From Bacillus salipaludis (lineage in GTDB: Bacteria > Bacillota > Bacilli > Bacillales_B > DSM-18226): a DNA stretch of 64,000 nucleotides. Below are positions 8,201-19,684 of the stretch, piece by piece (position 1 is the first letter of the stretch; every line of letters begins with the position of its first letter). The notes beneath the pieces are model-generated. The model was not told the origin of the DNA. It searched no databases and saw only the letters and a list, made by a program, of their open reading frames with translations. Made by a program: the position numbers and the translations under genes. The DNA lies in the NCBI RefSeq assembly GCF_004358205.1, contig NZ_SMYO01000008.1, positions 124,001 through 188,000 on the forward strand. The letters run 5' to 3'.

Positions 8201-9043
8201 TTAACCTTTTGTACCTCCGGCCGTTAAACCAGAAACAAAGTAACGCTGGAAGGATAAGAAAAGAATCGCTATCGGTACGGCGATCAATACAGCACCAGCT
8301 GCAAAAGTTGTAAATTCAGCACCAAATTGTTTTGCAACAAGATCATATAATCCTACTGCTAATGTATAATTTTTTTCCGTTCTTAGCAAAATGCTGGCAA
8401 TGATAAAATCGGCAAATGGTGCAATAAAAGCGAATAAGGCTACAACTGCAATCATTGGCCTTGCGAGCGGCATCACGATTTGGAAAAAGATTCGAAAATG
8501 ACCTGCACCATCAATTTTAGCTGATTCATCCAGCTCTTTTGGAATCGTATCTAAGTAACCTTTCATCAGCCAAGTATTCATTGGAATTTGACCACCGACA
8601 TACACACAGATAAGTCCTATATGCGTATCAATTAAACCGGTCAAGGTCGCTAAAATATAAATAGCGATAAGTGCCGCAAAGTTTGGAATCATTTGCAGGA
8701 TCAGAAATGTCATTAAGCCGTTCTTTCTCCCCACAAATCGGTAGCGGGAAAAAGAATAAGCAGTCAAGCTGACAATCATAACGGTAAAAACCATTGTTAA
8801 AATACTTACCTTTAACGAATTGATATACCAGAATACATAGTTGCTTTTATCCAGGTCAAACAACTGCTTGTAATGGCTGAGTGTCGCATGCTTCGGAATA
8901 ATGCTCGAGCCTGATAAACTTTGACCCGGATTAAAAGAGGAACCGATAATCCAAGCGAGTGGGTACAAAATCAGGACAAACATAATTAAGATCACCAAAT
9001 AAGTTAACGTAAGCCGAATGAAATTTTGTCTTTTTGTATTCAT
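8201..9043 (-). CDS. mdxG: Maltodextrin ABC transporter permease MdxG/MalG
   Basis: A 280-residue inner-membrane permease with six helices. The EAA loop reads ELDESAKIDGAGHFRIFFQI followed by VMPLARP, the docking site for the transporter ATPase. The C-terminus FQRYFVSGLTAGGTKG is the standard MalG ending. It begins two bases after the mdxF stop and is co-transcribed with mdxE and mdxF. No ATPase gene is nearby; in Bacillus the shared ATPase MsmX, encoded elsewhere, usually powers this importer. Confidence 0.92.
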   Translation of the reverse strand: MNTKRQNFIRLTLTYLVILIMFVLILYPLAWIIGSSFNPGQSLSGSSIIPKHATLSHYKQLFDLDKSNYVFWYINSLKVSILTMVFTVMIVSLTAYSFSRYRFVGRKNGLMTFLILQMIPNFAALIAIYILATLTGLIDTHIGLICVYVGGQIPMNTWLMKGYLDTIPKELDESAKIDGAGHFRIFFQIVMPLARPMIAVVALFAFIAPFADFIIASILLRTEKNYTLAVGLYDLVAKQFGAEFTTFAAGAVLIAVPIAILFLSFQRYFVSGLTAGGTKG

Positions 9044-9044
9044 A

Positions 9045-10337
9045 TTACATCATATCCTCTTCTTGGAATGACTTAGTTCGCTTAAACTGCCAAAGTGCGA
9101 CAGTAATGACAATCACGGATAACAGCAAGGTTAACGTGGCAGCCTTCGAGTATTGCGCCGACGTCATTGTCAAACGATAGATCCATGAAATGAGAATGTC
9201 AGTCCCGCCGGCGTTTTGACCGGTAACTGCCGGTCCGCCGCCATTAAATAAATAGATGATATTGAAGTTATTAAAGTTAAAAGTATATTGTGTAATGATG
9301 ACGGGCGCAGTGGCAAATAACACTAACGGCAGGGTAATGTTTTTAAACTTTTGAAAGTTATTTGCTCCGTCAACTGTTGCCGCTTCATAAAGATCAGCAG
9401 GGATTGATTGAAGTACACCTGTTGTCATCGCAAAGATGAACGGAAAGCCGAGCCAAGTTTGAATGAAAATAAGGGCAATTCTGGTATAAACCTTTTCTGT
9501 CATCCATGGGAGACCGTCTATTCCGAAAAATCCGAGGATATCCCGGTTAATGGCACCGAAGGATTCGTTAAACATCCCGGCAAAAACTAGAATGGATACA
9601 AATGCCGGTACAGCCCAAGGCAAGATAAAGACAGTACGAATGATGGCTTTTCCCTTTACATCCTTTTGGTTTACGATGACCGCTAGGAAAATTCCTAAAC
9701 CAACCTGAAGCGTAGTGGCAGCAAATGTCCACACCAATGTCCAAGCCAAAACAGAGAAGAAGGTTTGCCGCCAAATATCGATTTCAAAGATTTCCGCAAA
9801 GTTTCTGAACCCAACCCAGTCCACCAGTTTCGCAGGAGGTGTATGGTATAAGTCATAGTTAGTGAACGCTAGTAACACAACGAAAATAATCGGAAAAATA
9901 ACCACGAAGACTAATAGCAAAAAACCAGGTGACATGATTAAGTATGGAAATCCATGATCAACAACATTACGATATTGTTCCTTGATGGTGCTAATTGGTT
10001 CTTCACTGTCACGTTTTTCCCCTACCTTATAGGCATCACGCAAATTAAATACGTAGAATCCAAGACCAAAAATAATGACGATGACAGATAAAATACCGTA
10101 TACAAGCAAGAAAATAGAATGGTCTTCTGGTACAATTTCTCCTAGTGTCACTAATCCCCATAATCCAATATTAATTAGGTCTTTAAAAACATATACAAAT
10201 GCTGCACTTAAGATAAGTAAGAAAAATCCTTTTAAAAATTGCTTGTTGTAAAGTTGACCGACCCCTGGAATTATGGAAAGAATTAGTGCCTTTTTTCGGT
10301 GACTGGTTGGATAGGATTCAGAAACAGCTTTTGGCAT
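9045..10337 (-). CDS. mdxF: Maltodextrin ABC transporter permease MdxF/MalF
   Basis: A 430-residue permease with eight hydrophobic segments. The N-terminal third (LSIIPGVGQLYNKQFLKGF) is the extra membrane region typical of Firmicutes MdxF. The EAA loop is YEAATVDGANNFQKFKNI followed by TLPLVL. I choose the ATG at 10337, preceded by AAAGGGG; a TTG at 10358 has no spacing for a ribosome site. Its partner is MdxG, immediately downstream, and the pair forms the membrane channel for maltodextrins delivered by MdxE. A large repeat separates it from mdxE. Confidence 0.92.
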   Translation of the reverse strand: MPKAVSESYPTSHRKKALILSIIPGVGQLYNKQFLKGFFLLILSAAFVYVFKDLINIGLWGLVTLGEIVPEDHSIFLLVYGILSVIVIIFGLGFYVFNLRDAYKVGEKRDSEEPISTIKEQYRNVVDHGFPYLIMSPGFLLLVFVVIFPIIFVVLLAFTNYDLYHTPPAKLVDWVGFRNFAEIFEIDIWRQTFFSVLAWTLVWTFAATTLQVGLGIFLAVIVNQKDVKGKAIIRTVFILPWAVPAFVSILVFAGMFNESFGAINRDILGFFGIDGLPWMTEKVYTRIALIFIQTWLGFPFIFAMTTGVLQSIPADLYEAATVDGANNFQKFKNITLPLVLFATAPVIITQYTFNFNNFNIIYLFNGGGPAVTGQNAGGTDILISWIYRLTMTSAQYSKAATLTLLLSVIVITVALWQFKRTKSFQEEDMM

Positions 10338-10394
10338 CCCCCGCACCCCTTTCTTCAAGTACTATTTTTTAAGCTCAGAGGCTTTGTCAGTAGA

Positions 10395-10657
10395 AAAGCG
10401 GAAGCGCCTTCGGAACAAGCACAGCTTGTTCCTGCGGTGATTATTCTAAGGAGTTTTCCTTAGTGGTCAGCCCCGATATAGGGAGACTTTGTCTTCTGGC
10501 GTAGCCAGAGACTTAGTCTTCCTTAATGCGTACAGAAAGCGTTAGCTTTCTGTAGCCAAGTGCTGGAGGAACTGGCGGTGAAGTCGTTCTTTGACTTCAT
10601 CGGCAGGGCCGAAGCAACCTCGAGGGGCTTGGCGCTGTAGCTGGACATTCTCAAAGT
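10395..10657 (+). repeat. GC-rich palindromic intergenic repeat, family A copy 2 (long form)
   Basis: This shares the ends of copy 1 (AAGCGCCTT, then GTCAGCCCCGA, and at the far end CTCGAGGGGCTTGGCGCT), but carries more than 100 extra bases made of nested hairpins: ACAAGC/GCTTGT, AAGGAGTTTTCCTT, and GAAAGCGTTAGCTTTC. It lies between mdxE and mdxF inside a transcribed operon, so its RNA would fold strongly. Confidence 0.8.
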
Positions 10658-10706
10658 CGTTTCTGCTCACAGAGCATCTGATGAGTTTCTCCTATTATTT
10701 AGTAGA

Positions 10707-10739
10707 CAGCAGTACCTCAAGGGGGATGAGGTACTGCTG
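10707..10739. promoter_or_regulatory. 13-bp stem-loop just after mdxE
   Basis: CAGCAGTACCTCA and TGAGGTACTGCTG pair perfectly around a seven-base loop, eight bases beyond the mdxE stop. There is no T-run, so it is better read as a 3' RNA stabiliser or attenuator that lets the binding-protein message exceed the permease message, a usual arrangement in ABC sugar operons. Confidence 0.6.
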
Positions 10740-10747
10740 AGAAATCA

Positions 10748-12016
10748 TTACTTAGAAGTTTCGATATTTGCTTTGATTTGTTTTACCGCATCGTCTAGTG
10801 CATTTTTAGGAGTTGCTTTACCGGTTACAACCGTTTGAAGCGAGTCGGCCATTGGCTTCCAAACTTGACCCATTTCAGGGATATTTGGCATTGGCACAGC
10901 GTATTGAGATTGCTCAGCAACCGCTTTAGCACCTTCGTTACCCTTAATAGCGGGATCGTCAAGTAATGCTTTATTTGTTGGAACTTCAGCTGTTTGTTCG
11001 AAACGGTATTTTGCATTTTCATCATTTGTGATGAATTCTAAGAATTTCGTAGCCCACTCTTGATTTTTAGAATAGGCTGAAACATGCCAACCTTTTACTC
11101 CCATGAACGTTTTAATATGTTCACCATTTGGCATAGTTGGAAGTGCACTCATACCAATTTTGATACCTGCATCCTGGTATGGTTTATACGCCCATGGTCC
11201 GTTCATAACAGATGCTACTTTTCCTTCAGTAAATAGACCGTCTAAAGCGGATCCGCCATTTTCACCGATGATTCCTTTTGGGAACAATCCTTCTTTATAC
11301 CATTTTTGAATATACTCCGTACCTTTAACAGCGCCTTCATTGTTCAAACCAATATCATTTGGATCAAGGGTTCCATTGTTATTTTTGAATACATATCCAC
11401 CCATTCCGCCGATAATTCCATGTGCGAAATAGAAGTTATCCCAAAGCGCTAAGAAACCGTATTTTCCGCCTTTTGTGAAATCTTTAGAGATTTTATATAC
11501 CTCATCCATTGTTTTTGGCGGTTCTGGCATTAAATCTTTATTGTAAATAAAAACAGGTGTTTCAGAGGACTTTGGAAGTCCGTAAAGTTTTCCATTGTAA
11601 GTTTCCGCATCAATAGAAGATTGAGAGAATGTATCGGTAACACTTTTATCTACTTTTAGCTCAGCAATTAAACCCTCCGTTGCAACCTGGCCAATTTGAT
11701 CATGTGGTAATGTAACGATATCCGGGCCTGTACCAGCAGGTCCATCAAGACGCAATTGGTCACGCATTTTTGTAGCCATTTCAACTTCTTTGTATTCAAT
11801 TTTAATTCCGTTTTTCTTTTCAAAATCCGCTGCAACCTTTTTCAGCCAGCCTGATTTGTCTTTATCTTCCCAAACAACTAGTTTTTCCGGTTTTGCTGCA
11901 GCTTCTTCTTTTTTGCCATTATCTTTTGTGCTAGACGCGTCTCTTTTAGGACCGCATGCTGCAAGAACACCGAGCATTAAGACAATCATCATAAAAATCG
12001 AAAGTGCTTTTTTCAT
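10748..12016 (-). CDS. mdxE: Maltodextrin-binding lipoprotein MdxE/MalE
   Basis: A 422-residue extracellular solute-binding protein. Residues 1-21 form a lipoprotein signal ending LAAC, so Cys21 should be lipid-modified and anchor it outside the membrane. The mature part begins with a charged linker and follows the family 1 binding-protein pattern (KLVVWEDKDKSGWLKKVAAD, then GPDIVTLPHDQIGQVA, and FMGVKGWHVSAYSKN). The start has AGGAGGGA upstream. It is the first gene of the mdxE-mdxF-mdxG-malR-malL operon and is preceded by a cre/LacI-like operator. Confidence 0.93.
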   Translation of the reverse strand: MKKALSIFMMIVLMLGVLAACGPKRDASSTKDNGKKEEAAAKPEKLVVWEDKDKSGWLKKVAADFEKKNGIKIEYKEVEMATKMRDQLRLDGPAGTGPDIVTLPHDQIGQVATEGLIAELKVDKSVTDTFSQSSIDAETYNGKLYGLPKSSETPVFIYNKDLMPEPPKTMDEVYKISKDFTKGGKYGFLALWDNFYFAHGIIGGMGGYVFKNNNGTLDPNDIGLNNEGAVKGTEYIQKWYKEGLFPKGIIGENGGSALDGLFTEGKVASVMNGPWAYKPYQDAGIKIGMSALPTMPNGEHIKTFMGVKGWHVSAYSKNQEWATKFLEFITNDENAKYRFEQTAEVPTNKALLDDPAIKGNEGAKAVAEQSQYAVPMPNIPEMGQVWKPMADSLQTVVTGKATPKNALDDAVKQIKANIETSK

Positions 12017-12107
12017 TCCTATCCCTCCTGTTTTATGTAGTATTAAAATTTTGTGGTGTGCTTAGTTTTCACCAGATTGAAGAAAATACTATAACGCTTA
12101 CATTTTG

Positions 12108-12121
12108 CGAAAACGGTTGCA
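12108..12121. promoter_or_regulatory. cre / LacI-type operator upstream of mdxE
   Basis: CGAAAACGGTTGCA matches the cre consensus TGWAANCGNTNWCA at 12 of 14 places. It sits 92 bases upstream of mdxE, just above a possible -10 (TATAGT, minus strand). It could bind CcpA or the adjacent LacI-type regulator; both families use such sites. Confidence 0.55.
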
Positions 12122-12276
12122 CAACATAATTTCATTATAAGGGGATTATTAAATTTTACAACTATTTTTTAAAAAAATATTTTTATATTATTTGAAAATG
12201 GATAAACTAAATTCTACTAACATTAGTGATTATCTAGTAAAATTAACCTTATCTAACACTAAAATGAAAGAGTTGA

Positions 12277-14043
<1,767 letters not shown>

Positions 14044-14059
14044 AGCTTATAGGTTTTTT

Positions 14060-14105
14060 AGGACATTTCTTGGCTTGTAAAGGCCGGAAATGTCCTTTAT
14101 TTTGG
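14060..14105 (+). terminator. Terminator after the cyclomaltodextrinase gene
   Basis: AGGACATTTC and GAAATGTCCT pair over 17 bases of loop, followed by a T-rich TTATTTTGG. Confidence 0.65.
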
Positions 14106-14175
14106 TTTTTGGGACATTTCTTCGCTCTGAAACACCCAAAATATCCTTAATCCTATCCATCTAACCTCAAAATTC

Positions 14176-15846
14176 CTATTTACCTTTTAAAACAATCGCC
14201 TCGTAAGACCGCAGCTCTTTCGGATCCGCCTCATCATAGTTAGCAAGGATGATCTCATACTCAGGAAAACGGTTTAGCAAATCCTCATCCTCCATCACTA
14301 TCGTTTTGTCACCAAAATTACAGAATACAAGCAGGCTTTCATCCTTCCAGTTGCGCTCATACGCGAATATCGACGGATGATCCTCTAAAAGCAATTGAAA
14401 ATCTCCCTCAACGATAATGTCCATCTCTTTGCGAAGAGAAATTAATTTTTGATAAAAATAAAAAATAGAATTCGGATCCTCTAAAGCAGCTGTTACATTA
14501 ATCTCTTTGTATCTTGGATTCACTTTAATCCAAGGAATTCCACTCGTAAACCCGCCGTGTTCGGAATCATCCCATTGCACTGGAGTTCTGGCATTATCCC
14601 TTCCTTTGACATAAATCGATTGCATGATTTCATCATGTGCATATCCTAATGCTTTTCTTTCTTCATACATATTAAGGGTTTCAATGTCACGATAATCCTC
14701 AAGCGACTCAAATTTCACATTGGTCATGCCAATTTCTTCCCCTTGGTAAATATAAGGAGTCCCCTGCATGAAATGGAGGCAGGCTGCAAGCATTTTAGCC
14801 GATTCCACCCGGTATTCCTGATCATTACCGAAACGGGAAACAATCCGCGGTTGGTCATGATTGTTCCAATATAAACTGTTCCAGCCTTTTTTGTGTAAGG
14901 CGGTCTGCCATTTTGCCAAGTTTTCCTTCAAATCGACAAGATTCAGCGGCTTTAAATTCCACTTTCCACCTGGCGCACTATCCAAATCCATATGTTCAAA
15001 GGTAAAAATCATATTTACCTCATTTCGATTGGGGTCCGTATATTGCGTCGCATCCTTAGGCGAGGCCCCAGGCATTTCCCCCACTGTCATCACCGGATAA
15101 TCCGACAAAACCCGTTCGTTGATTTCTTGTAAAAACTCATGAATTCTAGGACCGTTCATAAAATAACGGCTGCCATCCCCATAGGTTTGTCCATCGTGAA
15201 TTTCACCCTCGGGCAGCCCTGGCTCTTTCGAAATAAAATTAATGACGTCCATCCGGAAACCGTCAATCCCCTTATCCAGCCAAAATCTCATCATTTGATA
15301 AACCTCTTGCCGTAGCTTTGGATTTTCCCAGTTCAGGTCGGGCTGTTTTTTTGAAAAAATATGTAAATAATATTCATCAGTGATTTCATCATATTTCCAA
15401 GCAGATCCGCCAAAAACAGATCCCCAATTATTCGGTTCTCTTCCGTCTTTCCCTTTCCGCCAAAAATAATAGTCCCGATAAGGACTTTCCTTCGACTTTT
15501 TTGACTCCATAAACCAGTAATGTTCATCAGAAGTATGATTCACGACCAAGTCCATGACTAACTTCATACCACGTTGGTGAACTTGATCCAGTAATAGATT
15601 AAAATCTTCCATCGTTCCGAACTCCTGCATGATTTCCTGGTAATTACGAATATCATATCCATTATCATCATTAGGTGAGTCATAAACAGGACTTAACCAT
15701 AGAACGTCCACACCTAAAAGCTTCAAATAATCCAATTTTTCAATAATCCCTTGAAGATCACCAACTCCATCCTGATTGGAATCATTGAAGCTTCGCGGAT
15801 AAATTTGATAAACCACACTTTTTTTCCACCATTGATTATTTTCCAA
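14176..15846 (-). CDS. GH13 alpha-glucosidase (second MalL-like enzyme)
   Basis: A 556-residue paralogue of the enzyme at 5310-6974. It keeps WWKKSVVYQIYPRSF, DLVVNHTSDEH, GFRMDVINFI with the nucleophile, MTVGEMPG with the acid/base Glu and WNNHDQPR. Region II has Met in place of the Val found in the first copy and region III reads EMPG rather than EANG; the residue after the catalytic Glu changes alpha-1,4 versus alpha-1,6 preference in this family, so the two copies may divide the substrates. This could equally be a trehalose-6-phosphate hydrolase relative, but no PTS gene is near. Start is TTG at 15846, with AGGAGGGA upstream. Confidence 0.88.
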   Translation of the reverse strand: MENNQWWKKSVVYQIYPRSFNDSNQDGVGDLQGIIEKLDYLKLLGVDVLWLSPVYDSPNDDNGYDIRNYQEIMQEFGTMEDFNLLLDQVHQRGMKLVMDLVVNHTSDEHYWFMESKKSKESPYRDYYFWRKGKDGREPNNWGSVFGGSAWKYDEITDEYYLHIFSKKQPDLNWENPKLRQEVYQMMRFWLDKGIDGFRMDVINFISKEPGLPEGEIHDGQTYGDGSRYFMNGPRIHEFLQEINERVLSDYPVMTVGEMPGASPKDATQYTDPNRNEVNMIFTFEHMDLDSAPGGKWNLKPLNLVDLKENLAKWQTALHKKGWNSLYWNNHDQPRIVSRFGNDQEYRVESAKMLAACLHFMQGTPYIYQGEEIGMTNVKFESLEDYRDIETLNMYEERKALGYAHDEIMQSIYVKGRDNARTPVQWDDSEHGGFTSGIPWIKVNPRYKEINVTAALEDPNSIFYFYQKLISLRKEMDIIVEGDFQLLLEDHPSIFAYERNWKDESLLVFCNFGDKTIVMEDEDLLNRFPEYEIILANYDEADPKELRSYEAIVLKGK

Positions 15847-16046
15847 ATAAATCCCTCCTGTATTCTCCAATATAACATATTTATTTTTGTAGATTAGCTA
15901 TCGTCTTTTACAATCCTTTAATTGGTCGAAATATCCACTTAAGGGAAAAAACTAACATTGTAGCCATTTTAATAAATTAATATAGTTAAATTACAAATAT
16001 ATAACACTATCAAAATAGATTATAAATATACATCAGGGGGAAAAAA

Positions 16047-18290
16047 ATGAAGAAGTATTGCTCTGCCTTTCTAGTCCTGCTACTTTTTCTTTCTTCACTT
16101 AATTGTATAAATATTGCATCAGCAGAGGAAGTCAAGTTGATGACAGTTAAGCTAAAAAACTACATTGGCAATCAGAAGACACTGACTATTTCTGTGAAAG
16201 GTAAATACGACATTCCGGATACGGATGTTTCATTAGTAGAAGGAAAAACGTATAAAGTACAAGTTGAAAACAGTGCACTCTCTTTATATGAAAATAGTAC
16301 TTTGATTTCAAAGTTTACTAGCTTTACTTCTGTACCGAAAGAATATGGAACAAACAATGTAATCTCCATCAATAATCTCCCGTACCTCGGAACAATGAAA
16401 TTTACATTAGAAAACAATGCGTATGTCCGCCCTGTTAACACACTTCCATTAGAAGATTACTTAAAAGGCGTTGTTCCTTATGAAATGATGGCGTCTTGGA
16501 ACAAGGAAGCATTGAAGGCCCAGGCAGTTGCTGCTAGAACCTATGCGGATCGTTACAAATCAATATCCGGATTTGACGATACTGTAAGTTTCCAAGCCTA
16601 CGGCGGCTATTCCTGGAATTCAAATAGCACATCTGCAGTAGAAGAAACAAACGGACAAACCTTAACCTATAATGGCAAGCTGATTGATGCTTTTTACTCT
16701 GCCAGTAATGGGGGAATGACCGAATCCAATGCAAGTGTTTGGGGAGGCACTCCGCTCGCGTTTTATCCTATTAAAGAAGATCCATATGATAAAAAGGTTC
16801 CCTAGAGTTTTACCTTAAATAAAACACAAATTGACACTTCTTCATTAGATTTATCCCATCCACAAAACTGGTGGGCTTCGGTAAAAGAAACGGATTCCTC
16901 ACTTGTTACGAGTATAACAAGCTGGATGATCCAAAATGGCTATTCTGACAAAGAGATTAAAATTATCTCAATCCCAAAATTATCTTTCTCCGACCAATTA
17001 ACTGCTGGGGGCAGAGTAAAATTAGCAACGATTAAGCTGAACTTCTTTTTAAAAGATAAAACCACCGGTGATTTTGTACTGGATGACCAGAAGCAAATTA
17101 AAACAAATACACTTGAATTTAAAGATGTTACAGCGACAAGAATTCGTGGCATGATTGGCATTAATGTAATGAAAAGTTATTTATTGACCAGTTACCAAGA
17201 AAATGGCACTTCTTATATCGTTACAGGTCTGGGTAATGGCCATGGCGTGGGAATGAGCCAGTGGGGTGCGCAAGCGATGGCCGACCAAGGGCTGAGCTAT
17301 CGTGAAATTTTAAATTTTTATTATCCCGGGACAACGTTAACAAACCCTGATTTTGCACCGGTAGTAAATATAGGTACTCCTAATAATACTAGTGGAACCG
17401 ATAATCCCACTTCTAGCGTTGTAAATGAAGCTCCTGCTCCTGCGGGCTCCAGCAATGACAATGGGATTGAGCAGTCAACACCATCTGCTGATGCTCCCGA
17501 GAGTACGACGAAGCCACCGAGTATTTCAAATGTTAGCTCTGGTTACAATTCTAAAACCAGACAAATTACTGTTAACTATACCGTTTATGAAAATGTTACC
17601 TCAACTGTTTATGTAAAAAATGCTGCTGGAAAGATTATTTCCTATCCTATAAAAGAGGTTAAACAAAAACCCGGTAACCAGCATGTGACATTAGATGTTT
17701 CAAAGCTGCCAAATGGTGTATATACATTTGGGATTATTATTTCAAACTCACAAAAATCCTCAGCTATTACGAAGGTTACCATAAACAAAATTGTGGTTAC
17801 TCCTAAGGTCGGTACAGTTTCCAACACGTCTTCATCCGTTTCCGGAACAGCTGAAGCAAAAGCGGCCATTTATGTAAAAGCCAGTTCAAAAGTGATTGGT
17901 AAAGGTGTTGCTGACACAAAGGGCAAATTTAAAGTAACGATTCCTAAACAAAAAGCGGGAACTAAACTTTCAATTTATGCTAAAGATGCCATAGGCAATA
18001 CAAGCAAATCCTTTAATTTAGCCGTAAAGGATAAAATTGCTCCATCTAAACCAATGGTGAATCCTGTTACTTATCGGGACACAGTAGTAACAGGAACAAC
18101 CGAGGCCAAAGCTGCGATCACGATTAAAACTCGTACAAAAACGCTGAAGTATGCGAAGGCAGACTCAAAAGGAAAGTTCAGAGCAACGATTTCAAGACAA
18201 AAAACCGGCACAACACTATATGTGACCGCCAAGGATCCTTCAGGAAATGTAAGCAGTGCAACGGCTGTGAAGGTGAAAACAAGAAGATAA
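16047..18290 (+). pseudogene. Secreted SpoIID/LytB-domain protein with Ig-like repeats, interrupted by an amber codon
   Basis: A single reading frame runs from ATG 16047 to 18290 except for TAG at 16803-16805. The first part has a signal peptide (residues 1-26) and the SpoIID/LytB amidase-enhancer domain with PLEDYLKGVVPYEMMASWNK and KAQAVAARTYADRY. The same frame continues after the stop with SFTLNKTQID, and ends the domain with GHGVGMSQWGAQAMA. A Thr/Ser/Pro linker and at least two bacterial Ig-like repeats (each with SGTAEAKAAI/TGTTEAKAAI) follow. The family usually has a bulky residue where the stop lies, so TGG to TAG is the simplest change. Either a recent pseudogene or two separate peptides. 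Confidence 0.85.
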
Positions 18291-18292
18291 TG

Positions 18293-18319
18293 AGAACCAG
18301 GTTTTCTGGTTCTTTTTTT
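18293..18319 (+). terminator. Terminator after the SpoIID-like gene
   Basis: AGAACCAG pairs with CTGGTTCT and a run of seven T follows, two bases after the stop codon. Confidence 0.88.
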
Positions 18320-18404
18320 ATTTTAATTAGAGAGAACCTCTTGTATGTTTTACTGCTGAATAGTAAAAAGAGCTGCACCGTTTTAGGTTCAGCTCTTTCT
18401 TTTG

Positions 18405-19496
18405 TTATGCATTTAATTCGCTGTTTTTTTGATATTGCTTAGGATAATTGCGACTGAATTGGAGGAGATGATTTGCACAAAGGCATACCTCCAAAATGAG
18501 CAGGCATGGAACTGCCCAAATTCCAATCGTAATAATTATTTTTTGAATGGCGGATAGTGCAGACAAGCCAGGAGCTATCATGTAGGTGAAAGTAAAAAAC
18601 ATACCAAATGTAAAAACCCTGCTCCACTGGCTTAAGTCATAAATAAAGATTGCCGTTTTTAATCCTAAAGATTTCATTCGCTTATACATTCGATAGATTT
18701 CGATCGACTCAACAATCACAAAAATAGTGGCTGCACATACCCATATCGCGATGATTACCTGTTCATTTACTGATTGGGATCGAATACAAGCCAGTCCTGT
18801 GATGGACAAGGCACCATGGAGAATACAATTGGTGTTATTCCAGTCCTTTTCAATCGACCAAGAGGACGATTTCATAAGATAACGCTTCACGATGATAAAC
18901 GCACTAATTAAATAGAAGCACAACCCGAGCATGATAAAGAAATGGTCAACGGCGATAGGTACCTTTTTGTAAACGGAACTCATGACAAGCACCAAGGATT
19001 GTGTACTGACGGTCGTTAAGAGCAGGATGCCGTGAACTTTTTCACTGAGCCTTTTGCTGTTTAATTCGAAAAATGCTTGAATGCAAATGAGGACATAAAA
19101 AAACCACAGGCAAAAATTGAAATAGGATATGATTTTGGCAATCAGTGCCCATTCGGTAAACTGCTTTGCTATTAAAATCGTACAAATTGAGGTTCCCGCT
19201 ACCCATGTCCCGATTCCAAACCGATTGATTGGATTGGAATAATGGATTTCCCTAAACTTTTTGTTAAAAAAAGTCATCAGGATAGAAAAGGAAAAGGAAC
19301 TCCATAAAGCGAAATTGATGACACTGAGAATTTTTTCAAGGGAATGAATTCCGAAAAAGTTAGAAAGTACTCCCTGTGTGATAATTCCAAGCGACATAAC
19401 AGCTGCCATTGTCGATGTAGGGACATATATTTTTTTCAAAAGAAAAAATGCAATAAGGCTTGCGCACAGAAGGATAAAAATAAAAAAATATAACAC
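18405..19496 (-). CDS. Ten-helix membrane protein, possibly TDT/SLAC1-like
   Basis: About 363 residues with roughly ten hydrophobic helices and short loops. The stretch RFGIGTWVAGTSICTILI and the even spacing of helices recall the tellurite-resistance/dicarboxylate (TDT) and SLAC1 anion-channel family, but I see no decisive motif, so this is a weak guess. The GTG at 19496 is favoured because AAGGTGA lies six bases upstream; an ATG at 19541 in frame has no clear ribosome site. It stands alone and is convergent with the SpoIID-like gene. Confidence 0.6.
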   Translation of the reverse strand: MLYFFIFILLCASLIAFFLLKKIYVPTSTMAAVMSLGIITQGVLSNFFGIHSLEKILSVINFALWSSFSFSILMTFFNKKFREIHYSNPINRFGIGTWVAGTSICTILIAKQFTEWALIAKIISYFNFCLWFFYVLICIQAFFELNSKRLSEKVHGILLLTTVSTQSLVLVMSSVYKKVPIAVDHFFIMLGLCFYLISAFIIVKRYLMKSSSWSIEKDWNNTNCILHGALSITGLACIRSQSVNEQVIIAIWVCAATIFVIVESIEIYRMYKRMKSLGLKTAIFIYDLSQWSRVFTFGMFFTFTYMIAPGLSALSAIQKIIITIGIWAVPCLLILEVCLCANHLLQFSRNYPKQYQKNSELNA

Positions 19497-19684
19497 TATT
19501 ATCACCTTAGAAAAATTTATAAGTTCACCTAATTGTAACATTTATAGATTGATTTTTTAATTGCTCAATGGGTTTTATTTAAATATGATGGAGCGCTGGG
19601 TTTGGAATTTAGTCAGCAAGAAAAATGTGGTAGGATAGTTTTAGGAATTGATTTTTTAAACGAATGGGAAGGGAGAGTTTTAAA

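Noticed and set aside
8035..8227. Plus-strand ORF across the repeat between malR and mdxG
   Set aside because: It is created by the GC-rich family A repeat and overlaps gene ends; there is no ribosome site.
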